This document shows positions 17,123 to 24,822 of a stretch of DNA of 64,000 nucleotides, piece after piece. Position 1 is the stretch's first letter; every line of letters starts with the position of its first letter. The stretch spans positions 1-64,000 of the forward strand of contig NZ_JABUQZ010000003.1 in assembly GCF_013342145.1 (NCBI RefSeq). Reading direction: 5' to 3'. The position numbers and the translations under genes were made by a program. The stretch is from Haloterrigena gelatinilytica (GTDB lineage: Archaea > Halobacteriota > Halobacteria > Halobacteriales > Natrialbaceae). The notes beneath the pieces are model-generated. The model made no database searches, was not told the origin of the DNA, and saw only the letters and a program-made list of their open reading frames with translations.

Positions 17123-17809
17123 ATGGTAGATACAAGTCAACATTCGTATTCGGAATCGGAGGTCGAACAGGCGATCGAGGATCTTGAGCCGAAGGTGGTC
17201 TTGGAGGGGTTGCAACTCGAGTCGGAACTCACCAAGCTCCTGAACTACGGCGTCCTACTCGAGGAAGCGAAAGCATCTGTCGAAGACCAGCACGGTCGCG
17301 AGTACACTGTCACCGACGAGTACGAACAATTCGACGAGTGGCCCGGAACCACGCGCCCGCCGAAGATCGATTCGAGTTCGTGGGTCGACCTCGAGCACGA
17401 CCAGGGCAGCCGAGAGTTACGCAAGATCGCCCGCCAACTCACACAGGGCTACGACTACACCGTCTACGTTATCGAGTGCGAACCACTCGCGCCGTCGCTC
17501 CGCGTGCTCGAGCGGCGTGCGAAAGAGGTCTTCGGCGAGTGCCCTGATTGGGTCCGCCGTGCGTACAACGCAGACCGAGTCTTCTACCTCGGGCAGACCT
17601 CGGCGCTACACAAGCGACTCGTGACGCACGCGACGGGAACACTCTCGGAAACACCGCCGCCGGCAGACGTCGCCCGGATCAGCGACGTGACGGCTGTCGG
17701 TGTTCCGTTCCGAACGACGACTCGCGAGGATGCGGAGCGACTCGAGACGTGCTACGGTGAAAATCTACAGGATGTGCTCGATGGGGAGGTGTTCCTCCAC
17801 TTCCGCTAA
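17123..17809 (+). CDS. GIY-YIG-like nuclease domain protein
   Basis: 228 aa. The C-terminal half carries the fold's landmarks in order: YTVYVIEC near residue 111 (GIY strand), VFYLGQTSALHKRLVTHATG near 152 (YIG strand, Gln-Thr-Ser and the following Arg and His), and EDAERLETCYG near 201 (the metal-binding Glu). An insertion of about 35 residues separates the first two motifs. The N-terminal 100 residues are helical and acidic. It sits 9 bases after the Rep-like gene, suggesting a joint role in replication, resolution or transfer. Its 3' end overlaps the convergent 17806 gene by 4 bases. Confidence 0.7.
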   Translation: MVDTSQHSYSESEVEQAIEDLEPKVVLEGLQLESELTKLLNYGVLLEEAKASVEDQHGREYTVTDEYEQFDEWPGTTRPPKIDSSSWVDLEHDQGSRELRKIARQLTQGYDYTVYVIECEPLAPSLRVLERRAKEVFGECPDWVRRAYNADRVFYLGQTSALHKRLVTHATGTLSETPPPADVARISDVTAVGVPFRTTTREDAERLETCYGENLQDVLDGEVFLHFR

Positions 17810-18309
17810 CTCTCGAGCCCAGTAAACCGCCACGTCGTCGTTCGAAGCCCACGATTCACGAGTTCGAAGTGATCGGTCGCGGTAAGCGTCTTGATCCGAT
17901 CCTTCAACGTCTCGGCAGACCGGATGTCAGTGTGGCCGCGGTACAGCTCGCGAAGATCGTCGATCGTCACCCGTTCCCGACCGTCGGCGACGAGTGCCTT
18001 CATGACCTTCTTGTCTCGGTGGTCGGTCGCCGACGTATCGCTCAGATCGATCTCGTCACCGGAGAGACCGTTGACCGCCTCGAGCTTCGAGAGTCGGCTG
18101 TTCAACTGTCGGTTGCGGGCCTCGAGTCGGCAGAGTTCGGTGTGCATCTCTCGGAGAACGTCCGCGAGCAGTTGCACTTGCTCGTTGGCTGGGTCGTCGG
18201 CAAGTTCTTCGACGCTCTCAAAAATATCACGTTGCCGACGCTCGATTCGCTTGGTTCGGCTGGGACGGTCAGTTTCGCCGCCTGCTGCGTGTTCAGAATG
18301 AGCGGCCAT
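17806..18309 (-). CDS. Coiled-coil plus winged-helix regulator
   Basis: 167 aa from the ATG at 18309 (MAAHSEHAAGG); an upstream in-frame Met is less likely. A coiled coil spans about residues 35-85 (RQRDIFESVEELADDPANEQ to RNRQLNSRLSKLEAV). The C-terminal part (DKKVMKALVADGRERVTIDDLRELYRGHTDIRSAETLKDRIKTLTATDHFELV) is a winged helix. Probably a DNA-binding regulator or structural DNA-binding protein of the element. The ligand is unknown. Confidence 0.65.
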   Translation of the reverse strand: MAAHSEHAAGGETDRPSRTKRIERRQRDIFESVEELADDPANEQVQLLADVLREMHTELCRLEARNRQLNSRLSKLEAVNGLSGDEIDLSDTSATDHRDKKVMKALVADGRERVTIDDLRELYRGHTDIRSAETLKDRIKTLTATDHFELVNRGLRTTTWRFTGLES

Positions 18310-18369
18310 TATGATAGGTTCTACAACGGACAGGACTATAAACCCTTCCCCCACAAGCCGAAAGGAAAC

Positions 18370-18600
18370 TTAATTCGCCCGCCAGACGAACTCTTGGCCG
18401 ATTTCTTCTTTTTCGATTCGCCCCTGTTCCTCGAGTTCTTTCAACCGTCGCCGGGCCGTGTTCCGGTGGCAGTCAAGTTCGTTCGACACTTCGCCAGTTG
18501 TTGTCGGTCCGAGCCGTCGGACGGCCTCGAGAAAGCGGTTCGACGTATATTCGGAGTCGAACCGACCGCTGGTCTCGTCTCGTTGTCGATCGGGTGGCAC
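18370..18600 (-). CDS. Winged-helix regulator, 76 aa
   Basis: RFLEAVRRLGPTTTGEVSNELDCHRNTARRRLKELEEQGRIEKEEIGQEFVW is a compact ArsR/MarR-like winged helix with a clear recognition helix (HRNTARRRLKELE). It is transcribed away from the large modification operon at 18793-24802 and shares its intergenic region, where the dyad GTGCA-CC-TGCAC (18636-18647) is a likely operator. An autoregulatory and operon-control role is inferred. Confidence 0.75.
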   Translation of the reverse strand: MPPDRQRDETSGRFDSEYTSNRFLEAVRRLGPTTTGEVSNELDCHRNTARRRLKELEEQGRIEKEEIGQEFVWRAN

Positions 18601-18622
18601 TGGGGGGAACTACGAGCCGGAG

Positions 18623-18692
18623 CATAAAAAGCGTAGTGCACCTGCACAATGGGCAAAACCTAAGTACTAACAGTTCTATGTACTAATCAGCA
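18623..18692 (+). promoter_or_regulatory. Divergent promoter region with dyad and direct repeat
   Basis: Contains a TATA-like CATAAAAAG (18623-18631), the dyad GTGCA-CC-TGCAC (18636-18647) and a direct repeat of GTACTAA (18664 and 18680, 16 bases apart, roughly 1.5 helical turns). It lies between the wHTH gene and the structured leader of the plus-strand operon. Confidence 0.45.
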
Positions 18693-18776
18693 CGAACGGT
18701 TCGCTCGAGGGAAATGGTCTCTCGGAAAAGCGTCATGTTAGGGCATGACGCGCGATAGTTCGTGCTCCCCTGGCAA
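18689..18776 (+). ncRNA. Structured RNA element, copy 2, leader of the modification operon
   Basis: A closing stem AGCACGAAC (18689-18697) pairs with GTTCGTGCT (18758-18766). It encloses CGAGGGA/TCTCTCG (18706-18724) and a perfect 8-bp stem GCGTCATG/CATGACGC with loop TTAGGG (18730-18751), giving a three-way junction. GCTCCCCTGGCAA follows at 18764-18776, identical over 13 bases to the tail of copy 1. The loop can pair with CCCTGG (18768-18773) as a pseudoknot. The ATG of the first operon gene is 17 bases further on, so control of translation or transcription of the operon is plausible. Confidence 0.6.
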
Positions 18777-18792
18777 TAGAGGATTCCGAACC

Positions 18793-18981
18793 ATGAGCAC
18801 GTTACAGACTGAACGACTTAAATCTAGCCGCAACGAATCGACGGAAGAGAACCCGTCACAGACCACCAGCAAGCCACGTGTCATCGGCACGTCCGACGGC
18901 GAGGTCAACGTCGATCTCCCGGCGACCCCATCCTACGAGCGCAACTACAGCGATCTCATCGAGGAGGCCGTCCGCCAATGA
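18793..18981 (+). CDS. First gene of modification operon, 62-aa hypothetical
   Basis: ATG 18793 (MSTLQTERLKSSRNES) with GAGG 12 bases upstream as a possible ribosome site. The first 30 residues look disordered; the C-terminus (PSYERNYSDLIEEAVRQ) is helical. Overlaps the next gene as ATGA. Unrecognised. Confidence 0.55.
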   Translation: MSTLQTERLKSSRNESTEENPSQTTSKPRVIGTSDGEVNVDLPATPSYERNYSDLIEEAVRQ

Positions 18982-19631
18982 ACGGTCGCTACAACGCGGG
19001 CGACGGCCAGACCAACGAGTTCCCGAAACTCAAGGCCACCCACGGCGAAGATCCCGCCCGGTGGCTCGAGTCGAGTGAACTCATGGCGACCGCACGCATC
19101 CGCGGGATTCGCGACCCGGAACTGCTCGAAGCCTACCACGCGGTCGCAAAACAGATTACGGCTGGCAAGTTCCGCGAGTCGATTCTCGAGGCGATCGCCG
19201 AGCGCAAGGCCGACCTCGGACTCGTGGCTGGCGACGAGCTGGCCGACGCGCCTACTCCCGACGCGACCGCCGACCCGGTCCCGGCGACCGACGGCGGAAC
19301 CGAACTCTCCCACTCCGAAGAGGAGACAGACACCGCCGAACCCGAGGTTTCCGACGTTGCGATCCATCCCGACGCGGCGGGACTCGAGGCCGGCGAGGTC
19401 CTGGTCCTCGAGCGCGGCGAGCGCACGGAGTACATTTTCCCGGCGACCGCCGACGCCGCCGAGCCGTATCTCGCCCGCATCTTCGCAGACGGGGACGAGC
19501 GCACGCCGGAACCGGTCGCCCTCTCGTTTGATGAAGTCCTCTCGCGCTTCGAGGGGTCGCCCGATTCGGTCCCGCTGGCAGAGATCGACGTCGATGCACC
19601 GCGGGGCGCGGCGACCGGAGGCGATGCCTAA
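18978..19631 (+). CDS. Hypothetical acidic protein, 217 aa
   Basis: The N-terminal 80 residues form a helical domain (LKATHGEDPARWLESSELMATARIRGIRDPELLEAYHAVAKQ) that resembles a small adaptor fold; then a disordered acidic linker (residues 95-130) and a beta-rich C-terminus (EVLVLERGERTEYIFPA). Start overlaps the previous stop as ATGA, so translation is coupled. No family recognised. Confidence 0.65.
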   Translation: MNGRYNAGDGQTNEFPKLKATHGEDPARWLESSELMATARIRGIRDPELLEAYHAVAKQITAGKFRESILEAIAERKADLGLVAGDELADAPTPDATADPVPATDGGTELSHSEEETDTAEPEVSDVAIHPDAAGLEAGEVLVLERGERTEYIFPATADAAEPYLARIFADGDERTPEPVALSFDEVLSRFEGSPDSVPLAEIDVDAPRGAATGGDA

Positions 19632-19993
19632 TGCCCGGACTCTCCGGTCGCATGACCTACACTGACCGCAAGCGCGCCCGTGCCAATCACCTCGAGTCCG
19701 AGTATGACGACTTCGGCCCCGAGGATCTCCCCGAGACTATCGGCGCGTTCGAACTCTCCTACACGGACCCCGACGGCGACTACTGCCCGAAACACGACGA
19801 GTCCTACCAGTACGAACACCCGGACGGGCGCACGCTCGAGATTACCATGACCGAACGCAGCCACAGCTACGAGGTGCTGACGCGGACGACCAACGATGGC
19901 GTCTGCTACACGAAAGACGAGGAGGTCGGCCACTATGGCTACCTTGGACAGGCCGCCGAGGCTGCCGAGGATCGATTCGGAGGTGATGCCTAA
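19631..19993 (+). CDS. Hypothetical protein, 120 aa
   Basis: Starts MPGLSGRMTYTDRKR at an ATG overlapping the previous TAA by one base. Contains DDFGPEDLPETIGAFELSYTDPDGDYCPKH and EITMTERSHSYEVLTRTTNDGVCYT. Only two Cys, so not a zinc ribbon. A mixed alpha/beta small protein of unknown role within the modification operon. Confidence 0.6.
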   Translation: MPGLSGRMTYTDRKRARANHLESEYDDFGPEDLPETIGAFELSYTDPDGDYCPKHDESYQYEHPDGRTLEITMTERSHSYEVLTRTTNDGVCYTKDEEVGHYGYLGQAAEAAEDRFGGDA

Positions 19994-20232
19994 TGCTGTG
20001 TTGCGAGCACTGCCAATCGCCGAAACACCTCCGCATCACCAAGAGCCACACGACCGTTTCGAACGACCACACGCAGGTTCTCAAGATCCACGAGTACCTC
20101 AAGTGCCGCGAGTGTGGCCTCGAAGGGACGGCCACGGCCGACCTCGAGTCCGAGACGCTCGACCTCTCGGGCGGGCTGGTCGACTCTCCCGAACGCCCGC
20201 GAGCGACCCCGCGTGTCGGAGGTGGGGCCTAA
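19993..20232 (+). CDS. Zinc-ribbon protein, 79 aa
   Basis: CCEHCQSPKHLRITK near residue 3 and KCRECGLEGTATADLE near 36 provide a four-cysteine zinc ribbon. Start overlaps the previous TAA by one base and the stop abuts the next ATG. Probably nucleic-acid or protein binding. Confidence 0.6.
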   Translation: MLCCEHCQSPKHLRITKSHTTVSNDHTQVLKIHEYLKCRECGLEGTATADLESETLDLSGGLVDSPERPRATPRVGGGA

Positions 20233-22038
20233 ATGGCCAACCCACTGGGCACCGAGAAGGTCTCGGACACCGAACTCCTCGCTCGCGTTCGCGAGTGCTA
20301 CGACGCCGGCCAGACGCTCTCGGGTGGCGGCGTCACCGCCACGACGGCCGCCGCGGACCTCCCGATCGCCCCGAAGACGGCGGAGGATCGCCTGCGCGAC
20401 CTCGCCGAACGGGGCCGCCTCGAGCGCGACTGGGGCTTTTCTGATCATGGTCACCGCCTGGGCTACCGCTGCCCAGAGGATCGCACCGTCGCGTTGCGTG
20501 ACGGCGAGTCCCGCGACAACGCCCACGCGGGCGCGGTCAACGCCCAACTCGCCGAGGCCGACGCCGAGCTTCGAGACGAACTCGAGGCCCGGCATGGCGA
20601 CGACGATGGCGATCGGGAGGTTCGGGCCGACGGCGGCCAGACCACACTCCCGGTCGGCGAGACGCGCCCGCCGCAGGTCCTCGCGAACGTCCGCACGACC
20701 GCGATGGGCGAGATCGTCGCGATGGTCATGTGCGCCCACCGCTTCGACCCCGAAGACCTCCGGGGCTGGCACACCCACGAGCCCGAGGCCGTCATCCGCG
20801 GGTGGGTCCAAGAGAACGCCGAGGCGACGGTCTCGCGGCTGCTCGGCGACGACGCACAGGACCACTCGACGCGGTCTCCGGCGTGGGTTCCCGAGATCGA
20901 ACGCGAGCGGATGCGCGAGCAGGCCCGCGACGACGACGGGACCGAGCAAGCGACGCTCGTCACGGACGGCGGTGCGATCGACTGGTACTGCCCCGACTGT
21001 GGCGAACGACGCCGCACGCACACGGTCGACGAACCAGACGGGCGCTGCTATACCTGCGGCACCTCGGTCGACTGGCAGCGCACGCCACCAGCGGACGACC
21101 GGGAGATCCGCGCCGACGGGGGCGTTCCGTCCTCGGATGGAATGGAACGATTCGAGGGGGTCGACGAGATCGTGCCGAACGGCGGTCGCGATCGCGACGG
21201 ATCTCACCGAACTCTTGGCCGCTGGACCTTCGAGTACACTCCGGCACGGGAGTTCGTCGAAGACCGACTCGAGGGTCGCGTTCTCAACGCCTGCGCGGGG
21301 AAGACGCTCCTCGAGCACGACGGCGAGGTCGTTCGGAACGATCTCAACCCAGACCGAGACGCCGATCTCCACGTCGACGTGTGCGAGATAGCGGACCACT
21401 TCGTCCCCGGAGAGTTCGATACGGTCGTTTTCGACCCGCCGTTTGACGATCACCAAGCGGACGACAAATACGACGGCCTGCGCGCCGACGGCGTTCTCGA
21501 GGCGTTCGGAGAGTTCGCGAAGCTTGTCCGGCCGAAAGGGCGCGTCATCACGTTCGGATGGAACTCGTGGGGCATGTCGTCGATAGACGCTTTCGAGCGC
21601 GAGGAGACGGTCCTCCTCCAACGCGGCCCGTGCCTTCGCGATGTCATCGTGACCGTAGACCGCCGGACCAACCATTCTATCACGGTGAAACGGAGCGGAA
21701 ACGGCCGCACACTACACACGGAAACTGACGATTCCGACCTCCGCGCCGACGGCGGCACGGTCGGACTCGACGGCCGCCACTGGACGCCGACCGCCGGCAC
21801 AGACACGGACTCCCCGAACGCCTGTCAGAACTGTGGTGCCCAGCACACCAGCCAGTACGCGCGTGTCTTCGGCGATTCCGAGACCGACACCCTCTGGCAC
21901 TGTCACGACTGCGACGAGCCCGAGATTTGCGGCCGGGATATGAAACAGGGCGCCGGATCGAATCCCGACTACGACCCGCTGGTCGACCGCGGGAAGTCGA
22001 CCGACCACTACCCGGTGTTCGGAGGTGAGGGGCAGTGA
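20233..22038 (+). CDS. HTH / DNA methyltransferase / zinc-ribbon fusion protein
   Basis: 601 aa. Residues 10-80 form a HTH (ELLARVRECYDAGQTL, then APKTAEDRLRDLAERGRLERDW). A zinc ribbon (CPDCG and CYTCG) lies near 255-280. Residues about 335-500 are an AdoMet-dependent methyltransferase: motif I VLNACAGKT near 349, acidic residues D-N-D after it, and DPPF near 401, the catalytic motif of N6-adenine or N4-cytosine DNA methylases. A C-terminal double ribbon (CQNCG, CHDC) follows. The order motif I before DPPF is that of beta/gamma-type enzymes. Overlaps the DpdA-like gene as GTGA. A DNA-modifying role is well supported; base and site are unknown. Confidence 0.8.
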   Translation: MANPLGTEKVSDTELLARVRECYDAGQTLSGGGVTATTAAADLPIAPKTAEDRLRDLAERGRLERDWGFSDHGHRLGYRCPEDRTVALRDGESRDNAHAGAVNAQLAEADAELRDELEARHGDDDGDREVRADGGQTTLPVGETRPPQVLANVRTTAMGEIVAMVMCAHRFDPEDLRGWHTHEPEAVIRGWVQENAEATVSRLLGDDAQDHSTRSPAWVPEIERERMREQARDDDGTEQATLVTDGGAIDWYCPDCGERRRTHTVDEPDGRCYTCGTSVDWQRTPPADDREIRADGGVPSSDGMERFEGVDEIVPNGGRDRDGSHRTLGRWTFEYTPAREFVEDRLEGRVLNACAGKTLLEHDGEVVRNDLNPDRDADLHVDVCEIADHFVPGEFDTVVFDPPFDDHQADDKYDGLRADGVLEAFGEFAKLVRPKGRVITFGWNSWGMSSIDAFEREETVLLQRGPCLRDVIVTVDRRTNHSITVKRSGNGRTLHTETDDSDLRADGGTVGLDGRHWTPTAGTDTDSPNACQNCGAQHTSQYARVFGDSETDTLWHCHDCDEPEICGRDMKQGAGSNPDYDPLVDRGKSTDHYPVFGGEGQ

Positions 22039-23111
22039 GCGACGACCTCGAGAACGTCGACTCGGCCCACTCCCACCGGCCCGGCTACTCCATGACCGAG
22101 CCGTGTGAACGCTGTGGACGCGACGGCCCGTGGCTCAAACAGCCGATCGACGAGGGCGGCCGCGGCGCGACCGAGGCCTACTACGGCTACGCGCCGGGCC
22201 GTCTCTGCCGGGGCTGTCACATGGAACTGCTCCCGAACCCGGAGGTCCTGTACACCGAGCTACTGGACATCGAGTTCACGTTCTACTACGGGTGCGCGTC
22301 CGGGTCCTCGCGAAAGGCGCTCCGCAAGATGGAGGAATCGCACGTCATGGTCTCCTACGCGACGAAAAACAACGGACCACTCGGGACCGAATCGGTCCAC
22401 TTCACCGACTGTGGCGGCGCCCCCGATTCGTTCAAAGACGGCGATATGGCCGACACGGGCGACTACGTCACCAGTGACGGCGACTACCTCGAGTACGTTG
22501 CCGAGGCCGACGCCGACCTCTGGTCGCTTCGAGACTACCCGTGCGAGCCCGACGTGCTCGAGACCCACGACCGGACCGTCGCCGACCACCAGCGGATGAC
22601 CATCGATCGCCACCGGTCGCTTCTCGATTCGGCGGCCGACCGCGGGATCGACGGCCAGCCGGTCGCGGTTCTCCAGGGCTGGACGGTCGAGGACTACCTC
22701 GAGCATATCGATGCCCACCGCGAGGCTGGGACGCTGACCGACTACGTCGGGATTGGCTCAATCTGTCGCCGGAACGCCGACGAGGAGATTCAGGATATCA
22801 TCCTTGCCGTTCGCGACGCGCTCCCGGCGCGGTGTCGGATTCACGCGTTCGGTGTCAAGCTCCCGGTCCTCGAGAAATCGGGCGTGCTTGATGCACTCGC
22901 CAGCGCCGATTCGTGTGCCTACGATTACGGGCTCATGATGGAGGCGATCTACAACGGCGGCGACTACTCGTGGAAGCCGATCGTCGGCGAGTACCTCGAG
23001 TTCAAAGAGCGCGTCGGCGAGCTACTCGAGAGCTACGACGACCTCGAGCAACAGTCCCTCGGCGCGTTCGGCGGCCAACCAATCGCCACCGACGGCGGTG
23101 AGACCCAATGA
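22035..23111 (+). CDS. DpdA-like tRNA-guanine-transglycosylase-fold protein
   Basis: 358 aa from a GTG overlapping the preceding stop. Landmarks of the DpdA/TGT superfamily are in order: a TDCGG motif with Asp125, SLRDYPCEP with Asp167, AVLQGWTVEDYLEHI at 211-225, YVGIGSICRR at 237-246 and IHAFGVKLP at 269-277. Two N-terminal Cys pairs (CERC 24-27, CRGC 58-61) could bind zinc. In bacteria and phages DpdA-type enzymes swap guanine in DNA for a 7-deazaguanine. Translational coupling to a DNA methyltransferase fits DNA rather than tRNA as target, but the substrate is inferred. No preQ0-synthesis genes are in the window, so the base would come from the host archaeosine pathway. Confidence 0.75.
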   Translation: MSDDLENVDSAHSHRPGYSMTEPCERCGRDGPWLKQPIDEGGRGATEAYYGYAPGRLCRGCHMELLPNPEVLYTELLDIEFTFYYGCASGSSRKALRKMEESHVMVSYATKNNGPLGTESVHFTDCGGAPDSFKDGDMADTGDYVTSDGDYLEYVAEADADLWSLRDYPCEPDVLETHDRTVADHQRMTIDRHRSLLDSAADRGIDGQPVAVLQGWTVEDYLEHIDAHREAGTLTDYVGIGSICRRNADEEIQDIILAVRDALPARCRIHAFGVKLPVLEKSGVLDALASADSCAYDYGLMMEAIYNGGDYSWKPIVGEYLEFKERVGELLESYDDLEQQSLGAFGGQPIATDGGETQ

Positions 23112-23356
23112 GCCGCGCCGCCAAGGCGGTCCAACAGCGCCGCCGGGACGAACAGTACAACGACGTGTTCCGGGCGATCGCCACCGCCGACACCGCACCG
23201 ACGAAACGCGAGATCGCCCTCGAGACCCACCGCTCGGATGGCCAAGTCCAGCGCATCCTGCGTGACCTTCGCGAGTACGGCCGCGTGCGCCGCGTTCGCG
23301 ACCCCGAGGACGGCCGCATCATCCGCTACGAGATTACGACGCGCACCGACCAATGA
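23108..23356 (+). CDS. Small winged-helix DNA-binding protein, 82 aa
   Basis: AIATADTAPTKREIALETHRSDGQVQRILRDLREYGRVRRV is a helix-turn-helix with a basic wing (RVRDPEDGRIIRYEI). Overlaps both neighbours as ATGA. Its place in the operon suggests a regulator or DNA-targeting accessory for the modification genes. Confidence 0.65.
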   Translation: MSRAAKAVQQRRRDEQYNDVFRAIATADTAPTKREIALETHRSDGQVQRILRDLREYGRVRRVRDPEDGRIIRYEITTRTDQ

Positions 23357-23820
23357 GCATTCGCAACCCGAAAGGGACCACACAAATGGCAGCCACACCC
23401 ACCCAGACCGACCGTACCGACACGCAACCGACCGACGCGACGCTGACGCTGTTTGCCGCCCGGCCACGCTACGAGGGCGGCGAGTCACTCGCGGCGATCG
23501 CCGACGACCTCGAGTCCGACCTCGAAACGATCGCTCGCGAACTCCGACACGCGGGCGTGCTGAAACCGTGGGACGACCCGCGGGCGCTCGCGCATCTGTA
23601 CCACGAGGACGACCACGCGCTGGCCGACCTCGCCGACTGTTTCCCCGATGGCCCCGGCCCGGAGCCGATTCGCCGCCGGATGGAACGGTACGGCATCGAC
23701 CGCGAGCCGACGCTCGCGGAGCAACTGGCCGACCCGGAGTTCGGCCCGGAGGATCTTGGCCTGTCGCCGACGACCGGCGACGACCACGCGAAGTACACCA
23801 AGCGAGGGGAGCGCGCATGA
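23353..23820 (+). CDS. HTH-domain protein, 155 aa
   Basis: Two HTH-like units are visible: GGESLAAIADDLESDLETIARELRHAGV near residue 50 and DDHALADLADCFPDGPGPEPIRRRMERYGI near 85, the layout of resolvase-type HTH repeats. The N-terminal 35 residues are Thr-rich and disordered. Likely binds DNA. Coupled to neighbours by ATGA overlaps. Confidence 0.6.
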   Translation: MSIRNPKGTTQMAATPTQTDRTDTQPTDATLTLFAARPRYEGGESLAAIADDLESDLETIARELRHAGVLKPWDDPRALAHLYHEDDHALADLADCFPDGPGPEPIRRRMERYGIDREPTLAEQLADPEFGPEDLGLSPTTGDDHAKYTKRGERA

Positions 23821-23918
23821 GCGCCTACGGCCAGCTCGTCCCCGACTCGGAGCAAGCGGACCCGGCAGACGTCGAACAGGCGATCGCACGACTCGAGCGC
23901 GAGGGCGAGCACGAATGA
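23817..23918 (+). CDS. 33-aa microprotein
   Basis: MSAYGQLVPDSEQADPADV then EQAIARLEREGEHE, with ATGA overlaps on both sides. It is too short to classify; supported mainly by its perfect placement in the overlapping gene chain. Confidence 0.4.
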   Translation: MSAYGQLVPDSEQADPADVEQAIARLEREGEHE

Positions 23919-24070
23919 CGCCGTTCCCCATCACCACGGCCGCGCTCGCGGCGATCGTCGGCCTGTGGGCGCTGGCGGCCGTCGGCGTCGGCGTTGTGGA
24001 TCTGGCGACGCGCCTGCGTGCCGGCCGTGTTCGCGCACCCAGCGGACTCGAGGAGGCCGATTCCGAATGA
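23915..24070 (+). CDS. 51-aa single-pass membrane protein
   Basis: One hydrophobic helix (ALAAIVGLWALAAVGVGVVD, residues 10-29) followed by a basic stretch (RLRAGRVRA) that would stay in the cytoplasm. ATGA overlaps on both sides. Function unknown. Confidence 0.5.
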   Translation: MTPFPITTAALAAIVGLWALAAVGVGVVDLATRLRAGRVRAPSGLEEADSE

Positions 24071-24279
24071 CGCGCCACATGACCGACCGGAAGGACTGGG
24101 TCTACATCGCGGAGTGTTCCGAGCACGGCGACGAGCACGTTCGACTCGAGGCCAGCGCCCGCGCCGCGGCCGAGGGCTATCAGGACCCGGAGGAACTGTT
24201 CCCGATCGACGAGTGTCTGGGGTGTGGTGCCTCGCTTGCGACCATCACTGAATCCCAACAGACGGAGGTTCTCGAATGA
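24067..24279 (+). CDS. 70-aa hypothetical with Cys/His site
   Basis: Start ATG 24067 (MTRHMTDRKDWVYIAEC) overlapping the previous stop. CSEHG and CLGCG could form one zinc site. The middle is DEHVRLEASARAAAEGYQDPEE. Unrecognised. Confidence 0.5.
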   Translation: MTRHMTDRKDWVYIAECSEHGDEHVRLEASARAAAEGYQDPEELFPIDECLGCGASLATITESQQTEVLE

Positions 24280-24587
24280 GCACAAACGAATCCGACGAGA
24301 CCGAGCGTGCGGACATCCCGCCGAAGGGGCTCCCCGAGAAATGGCGAGACATCGCCGCCCACACGCAGCGGGATAACGAACCCTACGCGAAAGCACTCCG
24401 GCGCTGCGCGACGGAACTCGAAGACTCCGACCGCTATCCAGATACGGAAGCGGACGACCGCGACCGCGTGGTCGGTCACCTTGAACAGTTCTACACCGTC
24501 CGCGAGGACGGGACAGCCCATGCAGAGGGTCTTGAACCGGGGAAGTATGCCCTCGTGCGGTTCGACCCGGAGCGTGAGAACGAATGA
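24276..24587 (+). CDS. Hypothetical acidic helical protein, 103 aa
   Basis: KWRDIAAHTQRDNEPYAKALRRCATELEDSDRYPDTEADDRDRVVGHLEQFYTVREDG is mostly helical. Overlaps both neighbours by ATGA. No recognised family. Confidence 0.5.
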   Translation: MSTNESDETERADIPPKGLPEKWRDIAAHTQRDNEPYAKALRRCATELEDSDRYPDTEADDRDRVVGHLEQFYTVREDGTAHAEGLEPGKYALVRFDPERENE

Positions 24588-24802
24588 GCACGAACACCGA
24601 CGACCCGTTCGACTACGAGCACGATATCAGGTCCCCGTACGCCACCCGGCCCGACGACGTGCTCGAGGCCCACCACATCGAACACGAGACGGCGCCGGAC
24701 GAACTGGCGATCTTCCCCGCGAGCGCGGGCGACGAGGTCACGCACCAGTGGATGGTCGCGACCGGCGCGGAATCGTTCAGAGACCTCGAGAACTGGCGAT
24801 AA
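24584..24802 (+). CDS. 72-aa hypothetical, last gene of modification operon
   Basis: MSTNTDDPFDYEHDI, acidic, ending in VTHQWMVATGAESFRDLENWR, a short pattern common in small haloarchaeal proteins. It ends 20 bases before the 3' end of the convergent giant surface-protein gene. Confidence 0.5.
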   Translation: MSTNTDDPFDYEHDIRSPYATRPDDVLEAHHIEHETAPDELAIFPASAGDEVTHQWMVATGAESFRDLENWR

Positions 24803-24822
24803 AAAACAGCGACCGGACGTTT

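Noticed and set aside
19990-21675. 561-aa antisense frame over the methyltransferase gene
   Set aside because: Shadow frame; the plus-strand gene has clear domains and operon overlaps.
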